Shown piece after piece: positions 21,995 through 28,129 of a stretch of DNA of 28,129 nt. The DNA is from CAZCEC01 sp964497615 (GTDB lineage Bacteria > Chloroflexota > Anaerolineae > Anaerolineales > UBA6663). Each line of letters begins with the position of its first letter. The stretch's first letter is position 1. The position numbers and the translations under genes were made by a program. The notes beneath the pieces are model-generated. The model did not search any database and was not told the DNA's origin. It saw nothing but the letters and a program-made list of their open reading frames with translations. The DNA is taken from assembly GCA_964497615.1 (NCBI GenBank), contig CAZCEC010000080.1:1-28129 (forward strand), written 5' to 3'.

Positions 21995-24259
21995 TTGACG
22001 AGGGTACGAGGCGGGCGCGGGCTGGCGCGCGCCGCGCTGGCGGCGGCCTTGTGGCTGGGGCTGGGGGGATGGACACCGGCTGGGGCGGCGCGGGACGGCG
22101 GGGCACTGCGCGCCGGGCACCACGCGCCCGCGGTGGACCTGCCGCCGGGGTTTGTGGATGAAACCCTGCTGAGCGGAATGCCGCTGGCGACGAACATGGC
22201 CTGGGCGCCCGATGGGCGGCTGTTCCTCAGCACCAAGGATGGGCGTGTGCTCATCTACCAGAACGGGGCCCTGCTGCCCGATCCGTTCGTGGATATCTCG
22301 GTTCAGGTCAATCAGTGGACCGACCGGGGCCTGAATGGGATGGCCCTGCACCCCGATTTTGAGTCGTCCCCCTACGTCTATCTCTTCTTCGTCTACGATC
22401 CGCCTGACCTGCCAGCGACCAACTCGGCTTCGTCGCCGGACGGCGAGGGCGCGCGCGCCAGCCGCCTGATCCGGGTGACGGCCGATCCGAACAACCCCAA
22501 CCTGGCGCTGCCGGGCAGTGAGGTGGTGCTGCTGGGGACGAACAGTACCCTGGCGAACATGGGCGCGTGGGACTCGTCGAGCGAGCAAGTTTCGCCCTAC
22601 CCGCCGGCAGGGTGCGAGACGGCGGGCGAGCCGGTGGCGGACTGCCTGCCGGTGGACAGCCCGGCGCACACGACGGGGATGGTGCGCTTTGGGCCGGACG
22701 GCGCGCTGTATGTGGGGCATGGCGATGGGGCGACGGTACCGTATCCTGACCCGCGGGCGCTGCGCAGCCTGGACGTGGACAGCCTGGCGGGCAAGGTGCT
22801 GCGGCTCGACCCGGCGACCGGCCTGGGGTATCCCAACAATCCCTTCCACGATGGTAACCTGGCGAGCAACCGCTCGCGAGTGTTCATGCTGGGGCTGCGC
22901 AATCCGTATCGTTTTGCCTTCCAGCCCGGCACCGGCGACTTGATGGTGGGGGACGTGGGCTGGAACGTCTGGGAGGAGCTAAACGTGGGGCGCGGCCTGA
23001 ACTTTGGCTGGCCGTGTTACGAGGCGGCCGGGCAGCAGGGGGCGTATGCCACGGCGCCGCAGACGCAGGCCGCGTGCCAGTCCGTCTACGCATGGGGGAG
23101 CGGCGCGGTGACGCCGCCGGTCTGGGCGTATGAGCATGTGCCCACGTACTCCGGGTCGATCATCCTGGGCGAGTTCTATACGGGGGCGGCATTTCCGGCT
23201 GAGTACCAGGGGGCGCTGTTCGTGGCGGACTATGCCGTCAACTGGATCAAGGCGCTGCGGTTCGAGGGGGAGGACGTGACCGTGAGCGACTTTGCGCAAC
23301 TGCCGCAGGACGCGCTGGCCGGCCCGGTGCAGGTGGCGCAGGGGCCGGACGGCAACCTGTATTATCTGACGGTGGGGGGCTTTGGGAGTGCGGTGCACCG
23401 GATCCGGTACGCGGCGGACGGCAACCGGCCGCCGGCCGCCGTGCTGAGCGCCAACCCGAAACACGGGGCCGCGCCGCTAACGGTGGACTTCTCGGCGGCG
23501 GGGTCGTCCGACCCGGACGGGCAACCCCTGAGCTACCAGTGGGCGTTTGGGGATGGGGAAGCGGGCGAGGGGGTGAGCGTGGCGCACACGTACACCGTGG
23601 CTGGAACGTACACGGCGGTGCTCACCGTGACCGACACGCTGGGCGAGAGCGCGGCCGCGCAGGCGACGATCACGCCCGGCAACCATGCGCCGGTGGCTGA
23701 AATCCTTGCCCCGGCGAGCGGCGCGGAGTTTGCGGTGGGGCAGGTGGTGACGTTCACGGGCGCGGGCACGGATGTCGAGGACGGGGCGTTGAGCGGGGCA
23801 CAATTGCAGTGGTCGATGCTGATGCATCACCAGGAACACGTGCATCTGAATGCGCTGCCCCCCACCAGCGGCGCGGAGGGCAGTTTCGTCTGGCCGGATC
23901 ACGGCGACAATACGTGGCTGGAACTGTGCCTGACCGTCCACGACACGGGCGGGCTGGCGAACAGCGCCTGCGCGCCGCTGTGGCCGGAGGCGGTGGTGTG
24001 GCAGTTGACGACGGAGCCATTTGACCTGCCACTGGTGGTGGCGGGCGAAGCGCACCAAACGCCCTTCGAGCTGACGGTGCAGGTGGGGGCGGCGCGGACG
24101 CTGGCGGCGCCGGAACTCCAGGGCACCTGGGCATTTGACCATTGGTCGCATGGGGGCGCGCCCACGCAGACGATTACGGCGACGAGCGCGCTAATGCTGA
24201 CCGCGTGGTATGTGAATACGCTCCCGCCGGTGGCGTGGCTGCCGGGGATCTTCCATTAG
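21995..24259 (+). CDS. Secreted PQQ-dependent sugar dehydrogenase-like beta-propeller with PKD domain
   Basis: 754 residues. A signal peptide (about 9-32) precedes a six-bladed propeller of the soluble glucose/sorbosone dehydrogenase type: NMAWAPDGRLFLSTKDGRV, DRGLNGMALHPDF, GLRNPYRFAFQPGTGDLMVGDVG, NVWEELNVGRGLNFGWP and PVQVAQGPDGNLYYLTVGG. A PKD domain follows (about 475-560, WAFGDGEAGEG and AHTYTVAGTYTAVLTVTD), then another Ig-like domain with a His-rich MHHQEHVHL segment and a final beta-rich part. It probably oxidises or binds sugars extracellularly. The TTG at 21995 is the only start codon before the signal peptide, with GGGAG upstream; it overlaps the stop of a 20-codon ORF (21936-21998). 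The gene ends 4 bases into the convergent DinB-like gene. Confidence 0.88.
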   Translation: MTRVRGGRGLARAALAAALWLGLGGWTPAGAARDGGALRAGHHAPAVDLPPGFVDETLLSGMPLATNMAWAPDGRLFLSTKDGRVLIYQNGALLPDPFVDISVQVNQWTDRGLNGMALHPDFESSPYVYLFFVYDPPDLPATNSASSPDGEGARASRLIRVTADPNNPNLALPGSEVVLLGTNSTLANMGAWDSSSEQVSPYPPAGCETAGEPVADCLPVDSPAHTTGMVRFGPDGALYVGHGDGATVPYPDPRALRSLDVDSLAGKVLRLDPATGLGYPNNPFHDGNLASNRSRVFMLGLRNPYRFAFQPGTGDLMVGDVGWNVWEELNVGRGLNFGWPCYEAAGQQGAYATAPQTQAACQSVYAWGSGAVTPPVWAYEHVPTYSGSIILGEFYTGAAFPAEYQGALFVADYAVNWIKALRFEGEDVTVSDFAQLPQDALAGPVQVAQGPDGNLYYLTVGGFGSAVHRIRYAADGNRPPAAVLSANPKHGAAPLTVDFSAAGSSDPDGQPLSYQWAFGDGEAGEGVSVAHTYTVAGTYTAVLTVTDTLGESAAAQATITPGNHAPVAEILAPASGAEFAVGQVVTFTGAGTDVEDGALSGAQLQWSMLMHHQEHVHLNALPPTSGAEGSFVWPDHGDNTWLELCLTVHDTGGLANSACAPLWPEAVVWQLTTEPFDLPLVVAGEAHQTPFELTVQVGAARTLAAPELQGTWAFDHWSHGGAPTQTITATSALMLTAWYVNTLPPVAWLPGIFH

Positions 24260-24750
24260 AGCCAGGGCGTGACCCAGCCCAGGTGTTCGTCGTCGTGCCA
24301 GAAGGTGTTGCCCTCGATATTGTCGAGGCGGGGGCGACCGGTGGCGGGGGTGAGGGGGTAGGGGCGCTGCCAGTCGGCCTCGGTGTAGGCGGCGAGGCGG
24401 GCCGCAAGCTCGTCATACACCTGGCGGAACTCGGCCAGCACCTGGGGCCAGGGTTTGGACTGGTCGCGCTGGTGCAGAGCGGCGTTGATGGCCTCCTCGC
24501 CCTCGGCGGTCACGGCCGGGTCGAGGCCCAGCCCCACGGGCTGGGGCTGACCGTCCAGATAGCCCAACACCATGCGCCGCCAGGCGGTGAGATGCGCCAA
24601 GTGATCCTTGAAGGACCAGCCCTCCGGTCCGGGGCGGGTGAGGGCGGCTTCGTCGTGGGCGGCGATGACGGCCTCCAGGCGGGCGCGGGCGTCGCGGATG
24701 GCGTCGAGGACGCGGGTGGTGGTGGGAAGTGGCGACTGATCGTGGGCCAT
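24256..24750 (-). CDS. DinB/DfsB-like four-helix protein
   Basis: 164 residues resembling the ClbS/DfsB branch of the DinB-like superfamily: an N-terminal helix, then GWSFKDHLAHLTAWRRMVLGYL with a metal-ligand-type His, and a C-terminal GNTFWHDDEHLGW with further histidines. ATG 24750 has GGAG about 8 bases upstream. It is convergent with the PQQ-dehydrogenase-like gene, overlapping by 4 bases. Function uncharacterised; some relatives protect against DNA-damaging metabolites, which cannot be assumed here. Confidence 0.83.
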   Translation of the reverse strand: MAHDQSPLPTTTRVLDAIRDARARLEAVIAAHDEAALTRPGPEGWSFKDHLAHLTAWRRMVLGYLDGQPQPVGLGLDPAVTAEGEEAINAALHQRDQSKPWPQVLAEFRQVYDELAARLAAYTEADWQRPYPLTPATGRPRLDNIEGNTFWHDDEHLGWVTPWL

Positions 24751-24776
24751 GACGGGTCTCCGGGGATATAACCTGC

Positions 24777-24782
24777 TATAAT
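24777..24782 (+). promoter_or_regulatory. Extended -10 element (TGC-TATAAT)
   Basis: TATAAT with TG one base upstream (24774-24775) makes a textbook extended -10. Transcription would start near 24789, upstream of a 53-codon ORF and the CGNR gene. Confidence 0.55.
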
Positions 24783-24806
24783 GCTTTTTGGTGGTGATAG
24801 CCTAAC

Positions 24807-24968
24807 ATGGCTCCCTTGGCCTGTCAACGGGCACCGTCTGAGAAGCGTATGCCAATGCTTGCCGGCCTGATGCGCGTCAAACGCAGCCGTGGATCGCGCG
24901 TGCAACGCGCTTCTACACGGGCCAGGAGCCCGATGCCCGGGGTTTTGGCGGTCAGGACATTGGCATGA
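24807..24968 (+). CDS. Possible 53-codon upstream ORF
   Basis: An ATG at 24807 opens a frame ending in TGA at 24966-24968, which overlaps the CGNR start as ATGA. The peptide is Arg/Ala/Pro-rich and its middle is coded by a REP-like repeat. No Shine-Dalgarno precedes it. It may be a coupled leader ORF or chance. Confidence 0.2.
   Translation: MAPLACQRAPSEKRMPMLAGLMRVKRSRGSRVQRASTRARSPMPGVLAVRTLA
24892..24916. repeat. REP-like hairpin, solitary copy
   Basis: GCGCGT and ACGCGC form a perfect 6-bp stem around GCA (24896-24910), followed by TTCTAC, so the opposite strand begins GTAG. It differs from the five copies at the window end only by T for C at one place in the plus-strand tail. Confidence 0.8.
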
Positions 24969-25588
24969 ACATTGCTTTGCCCTCCGGAATGCCCCTCGAT
25001 CTGCGCGGCCGGCCGTTGTGCCTAGAATTTTCCAACACGGTGGGCGACCACGCCAGCGCCCAGCCGCGGGAATTTCTGAACAGCTATGCTGATCTGCTGA
25101 GGTGGGCGGAGGCGGCGGGGGCGGTGACGCCCGCGGGGGCGGCGAGCCTGGGGGCGGAGGCGGCCCGGCGGCCGGGGAAGGCGAGCGCCGCGCTCAGACA
25201 GGCGCTGAAGCTGCGCGAGGCCATTTACCGGACGTTTGTGGCGCATTTGCACGGGAACCTGCCAGCGGGCGGGGACGTTGAGATCATTAACGGTGCGCTG
25301 GGGGCGGCGCTGGGGGAAGTGCGCCTGGAGACCAGACCGGCGGGGCATAGGCTGGCCTGGGCGGAGCCGACGACGCTGGAGGCGGTGGTGCACCCGGCGG
25401 CGGTGTCGGCGGCAGATTTGTTGAGCACGCCCGAATTGCTGGAGCGCGTGGGGCAGTGCGCGGATGCCGATGGGTGCGGGTGGCTGTTTCTGGACCTGAC
25501 GAAGAACCGCAGCCGGCGCTGGTGCGATATGCGCGACTGCGGCAACCGGGCGAAGGCGCGGCGGTACTACCGGCGGACGCGGGGATGA
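24965..25588 (+). CDS. CGNR zinc-finger / ABATE-domain protein
   Basis: 207 residues. The N-terminal domain opens LCLEFSNTVGDHA and contains ALKLREAIYRTFVA, typical of the stress-associated ABATE (DUF1470) domain. The C-terminal zinc finger has C165, C171, C187 and C192 with the name-giving CGNR (192-195) followed by AKARRYYRR. The family is thought to be DNA-binding and regulatory, but is little studied. ATG 24965 has AGGA about 8 bases upstream. Its stop codon lies in the loop of a perfect 7-bp hairpin. Targets are unknown. Confidence 0.92.
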   Translation: MNIALPSGMPLDLRGRPLCLEFSNTVGDHASAQPREFLNSYADLLRWAEAAGAVTPAGAASLGAEAARRPGKASAALRQALKLREAIYRTFVAHLHGNLPAGGDVEIINGALGAALGEVRLETRPAGHRLAWAEPTTLEAVVHPAAVSAADLLSTPELLERVGQCADADGCGWLFLDLTKNRSRRWCDMRDCGNRAKARRYYRRTRG

Positions 25589-25596
25589 ACCCCGCG
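25578..25596. repeat. CGCGGGG hairpin with GTAG-side, second REP-like family
   Basis: CGCGGGG (25578-25584) and CCCCGCG (25590-25596) are perfect inverted arms around ATGAA, which holds the CGNR stop codon. On the minus strand the element begins GTAGC followed by the arm. It may also act as a terminator although no T-tract follows. Confidence 0.7.
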
Positions 25597-25753
25597 GCTA
25601 CGCAGGGACGGCCGGGACGAATTACGCGGCCAGGGCAGCCGGGCGATGGCGCGACGGCGTTATCGGCGGAAGGGTGGTGTGGAGGTGTGAAAGTGTGTAC
25701 GCGGGGAGCGTGCGCATTGGCGGCGCTGGGCATGTGCAACAGGCCAGGATACG

Positions 25754-25759
25754 TATAAT
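25754..25759 (+). promoter_or_regulatory. -10 hexamer TATAAT before the VanW gene
   Basis: TATAAT ends 7 bases before ATG 25767. The earlier in-frame ATG (25758) overlaps the hexamer, so if it is a promoter only the 25767 start can be used, on a leaderless or nearly leaderless mRNA. Confidence 0.5.
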
Positions 25760-25766
25760 GAGGACT

Positions 25767-27656
25767 ATGCAGACGACGACTCCGATCCCGACGATGCCGA
25801 TGCGCCCGCTGCCGCCGGTTTCTATCCTGGTGTGGGCGGGGCGGTTGGGCATCAGCGTGGCGTTTATGAGCGCGGTGACGCTGGCCGTGGCGATCATGCT
25901 GACGGCCGGTTTTGGATGGCGCTACCGCGACGTGATCTATCCGGGGGTGAGCGCCTGGGGGGTGGACCTCTCCGGGAAGACGCCGGCCGAGGCGGCGGCG
26001 GCGCTGTCGGGCGTGTTCAACTATCCGGGACAGGCGGCCATTACCTTTACCGCCGGGGACCAATCGTTTACGGCCACGCCGGGGCAGTTGGGGCTGACGA
26101 TGGACCTGGCACGAACGGTGAATGCCGCGTACGAGGTGGGCCGGACGGGCAACCTGCTGGCCGACATGGCCGGGACGTTCCAGGCGTGGTACGGCGGGGT
26201 GCAGCTTTCGCCGGTGGCGGTGTACGACGAGCAGCAGACCCTGGTGTATTTGCAGGCGGTGGCGCCGGTGTGGTACGTGCCGGTGGTGGAGGCGCAGTTG
26301 ACGGCGGAGGGCACCACCATCACGACGACGCCGGGGCAGATCGGGCGGCAACTGGACGTGGTGGCGACGGCGGGCGCGGTGAAGCCGGTGCTGCTGGGGC
26401 TGGGCAGCGCGCAAATCCCCCTGGTGTTTATACATACGCCGCCGCTGGTGCTGGATGCCTCGGCGCAGGCCGCGGCGGCGCAGGCGATTGTGAGCGCGCC
26501 GCTGGTCATCAACATTGCTGCGCCGCTGGCGGGCGACCCGGGGCCGTGGACGATTGAGCCGGCGGCGCTGGGCGACATGCTGGAAGTGCGGCGGGTGAGC
26601 GACGGGCCGAACGCCGCGCACTACGAAGTGGGCGTGAACGACAACGCTCTGCGCGGCTATATCACACCGCTGGCCGAGCCGCTGCGCCGGGAGCCTCGCG
26701 ACGCGAAGTTCCTGTTCAACGACGAGGCGCGGCAATTGGTGATCCTGGAAGACTCGCAGGATGCTCGGGTGTTGGACGTGGAGGCGACCGTGGCCGCCAT
26801 CCACGCGGCGCTGGCGCGGGGCGAGCACAGCGTGCAACTGGCGCTGACGATCACGCCGCCGGAAGTGCCGGGCACGGCGACGGCCGAGCAGTTGGGCATC
26901 CGCGAACTGGTGAGCGAGCAGTTCACCGATTTCTCTGGCTCGACTGCCGAGCGCGTGAACAACATCGAAGTGGCGGCGCTGCGGTTCCAGGGAGTGTTGG
27001 TGGGGCCGGGCGAGACGTTCTCGTTCGTGGAGCACCTGGGAGATGTGAGCCTGGACACAGGCTTCTCCGAAGCGCTGATCATCTACGGCGGGCGCACCAT
27101 CCGCGGGGTGGGGGGCGGGGTGTGCCAGGTGAGCACGACGGTGTTCCGGGCGGCGTATTTTGGCGGGTTCCCGATTGTGGAGCGGTATTCGCACGCGTAC
27201 CGGGTGGGCTACTATGAGCGCGGCACGGCCTGGCGCGGGCCGGGGCTGGATGCGACAGTGTACGCGCCGCTGGTGGACTTCAAGTTCACCAACGACCTGT
27301 CAGCGTGGCTGCTGATGGAAGTGGAAGTGAACCGGGCGGCGGGGCGGATCACGTGGCGCTTCTGGTCTACGAGCGATGGGCGGCAGGTGACGGTGGGGGC
27401 GCCGAATGTGCAGAACGTGGTGCCGGCCCCGGAGCCGCTGTATGAGGAAGATGCGACTCTGGCGGCGGGGGTGGTGAAGCAGGTGGACTATGCCGCCGAG
27501 GGCGCAGACGTGAGCGTGGTGCGGACGATCACGCGCGATGGGGTGCAGGTGAACACGGGCGAAGGCCCGATGCTGACGCACTACCAGCCGTGGCGGGCGG
27601 TGTTCAACTATGGGCCGGGGACGCCCAATATGCCGCCGGAAACGCAGGGGCAGTAG
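25767..27656 (+). CDS. VanW-family membrane-anchored protein with peptidoglycan-binding-type repeats
   Basis: 629 residues. An N-terminal Pro/Thr-rich cytoplasmic tail and one membrane helix (about 22-47) anchor an extracellular part. It holds two or more beta-rich repeats of the peptidoglycan-binding type (about 55-170 and 175-380), the first starting YPGVSAWGVDLSGKTPAEAAAAL. The VanW domain follows (about 385-515): AERVNNIEVAA, GETFSFVEHLGDV, YGGRTIRGVGGGVCQVSTTVF and FPIVERYSHAY, all diagnostic. A C-terminal beta-rich, G5-like part ends the protein. VanW proteins occur with vancomycin-resistance clusters and in many spore or cell-wall contexts, but their activity is unknown. ATG 25767 is preferred because the earlier ATG overlaps the -10. 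Confidence 0.9.
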   Translation: MQTTTPIPTMPMRPLPPVSILVWAGRLGISVAFMSAVTLAVAIMLTAGFGWRYRDVIYPGVSAWGVDLSGKTPAEAAAALSGVFNYPGQAAITFTAGDQSFTATPGQLGLTMDLARTVNAAYEVGRTGNLLADMAGTFQAWYGGVQLSPVAVYDEQQTLVYLQAVAPVWYVPVVEAQLTAEGTTITTTPGQIGRQLDVVATAGAVKPVLLGLGSAQIPLVFIHTPPLVLDASAQAAAAQAIVSAPLVINIAAPLAGDPGPWTIEPAALGDMLEVRRVSDGPNAAHYEVGVNDNALRGYITPLAEPLRREPRDAKFLFNDEARQLVILEDSQDARVLDVEATVAAIHAALARGEHSVQLALTITPPEVPGTATAEQLGIRELVSEQFTDFSGSTAERVNNIEVAALRFQGVLVGPGETFSFVEHLGDVSLDTGFSEALIIYGGRTIRGVGGGVCQVSTTVFRAAYFGGFPIVERYSHAYRVGYYERGTAWRGPGLDATVYAPLVDFKFTNDLSAWLLMEVEVNRAAGRITWRFWSTSDGRQVTVGAPNVQNVVPAPEPLYEEDATLAAGVVKQVDYAAEGADVSVVRTITRDGVQVNTGEGPMLTHYQPWRAVFNYGPGTPNMPPETQGQ

Positions 27657-27662
27657 GGGGTG

Positions 27663-27704
27663 GGAGGTCGGAGGTCGGAAGTCAGAAGTCGGAGGTCAGA
27701 AGGC
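27663..27704. repeat. Heptamer run (GGAGGTC/AGAAGTC-type)
   Basis: Six in-phase heptamers: GGAGGTC, GGAGGTC, GGAAGTC, AGAAGTC, GGAGGTC and AGAAGGC. They lead directly, in the same phase, into the first REP-like hairpin at 27708. Confidence 0.8.
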
Positions 27705-28129
27705 GGGGATCGCGCGTGCAACGCGCTCCTACGGCGGCCAGGCGGCGGCGGGCGGGCCGAAGGCGGGAGGCAGAAGGCGGAGGCGGTAGGCAGGTGGCAG
27801 AAGGCGGGGATCGCGCGTGCAACGCGCTCCTGCGGCGGCCAGGCGGCGGCGGGCGGGCCGAAGGCGGGAGGCGGTAGGCAGGTGGCAGAAGGCGGGGATC
27901 GCGCGTGCAACGCGCTCCTACGGCGGCCAGGCGGCGGCGGGCGGGCCGAAGGCGGGAGGCAGAAGGCGGAGGCGGTAGGCAGGTGGCAGAAGGCGGGGAT
28001 CGCGCGTGCAACGCGCTCCTGCGGCGGCCAGGCGGCGGCGGGCGGGCCGAAGGCGGGAGGCGGTAGGCAGGTGGCAGAAGGCGGGGATCGCGCGTGCAAC
28101 GCGCTCCTACGGCGGCCAGGCGGCGGCGG
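27698..28129. repeat. Higher-order tandem array, REP-like hairpin every 101/88 bp (runs off window)
   Basis: Five hairpins begin at 27708, 27809, 27897, 27998 and 28086; spacings are 101, 88, 101 and 88, giving a 189-bp super-unit. Long units contain an extra 13 bases (AGAAGGCGGAGGC), and the hairpin tail alternates CTCCTAC (copies 1, 3, 5) and CTCCTGC (2, 4). Between hairpins lies GCGGCCAGGCGGCGGCGGGC and further heptamer-phased sequence. Because 189 is a multiple of 3, ORFs stay open through it; these are not genes. Total length is unknown. Confidence 0.92.

Noticed and set aside
25287..27194. Long minus-strand ORF of 635 codons
   Set aside because: Antisense to the VanW and CGNR genes; Arg/His/Pro-rich shadow composition.
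27608..28129. Repetitive ORFs at the window end (minus strand 163 codons, plus strand 95 codons)
   Set aside because: They stay open only because the 189-bp repeat period is a multiple of 3; no protein features.
27698..28129. Possible CRISPR array
   Set aside because: The sequence between hairpins is itself repeated, not unique spacers, and no cas gene is present.

Overview
The window is very GC-rich bacterial DNA (about 70 % G+C by eye). Gene content, protein style and dispersed short repeats suggest a member of Chloroflexota, probably an Anaerolineae-like metagenome assembly. This placement is inferred from recollected family resemblance, not from a marker gene. Genes are dense, and the long ORFs antisense to them are high-GC shadows. 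I found no rRNA, tRNA, CRISPR array, transposase or phage gene.

Layout. (1) 1-3101, minus strand: DinB-like protein, LuxR-type response regulator, and a membrane GAF histidine kinase cut by the window edge. (2) 3278-7000, plus: an MpaB-type oxygenase overlapping a four-helix membrane protein, then a PAP2-VanZ fusion overlapping a B12-binding radical SAM protein. (3) 6928-9238, minus: PAP2 phosphatase, sugar-nucleotide-type nucleotidyltransferase, and a conserved 302-residue protein of unclear function. (4) 9526-10533, plus: a URO-D/corrinoid-methyltransferase-like protein. (5) 10534-10932: an 82-bp tandem repeat interrupted by a 100-N assembly gap. (6) 10933-17014, minus: secreted SH3-SGNH protein, 2H phosphoesterase, MFS exporter, NAD synthase, a nitrilase-fold protein that looks like the glutaminase half of NAD synthetase, and a divergent Lgt-like membrane protein. 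(7) 17375-24259, plus: inositol-monophosphatase-like enzyme, membrane-anchored phospholipase D-like protein, HerA/DUF87-type ATPase, and a secreted PQQ-dehydrogenase-like beta-propeller with a PKD domain. (8) 24256-27656: a DinB/DfsB-like protein (minus), a CGNR zinc-finger protein and a VanW protein (both plus). (9) 27657-28129: heptamer repeats leading into a tandem array that runs off the window end.

Most genes are housekeeping or envelope functions typical of a free-living bacterium. The clearest functional pairing is the split glutamine-dependent NAD+ synthetase (synthase 14325-15155, putative glutaminase 15247-16122).

The most distinctive feature is the collection of short repeats. There are purine-rich heptamer runs at five intergenic places, all purine-rich on the same strand. 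There are REP-like hairpins whose opposite strand begins GTAG, an 82-bp repeat, a perfect 13-bp-arm palindrome embedded in the kinase coding sequence, and a 189-bp higher-order repeat made of alternating 101- and 88-bp units. Several genes also have a -10-like hexamer 6-7 bases before the start codon and no convincing Shine-Dalgarno, which suggests leaderless transcripts.
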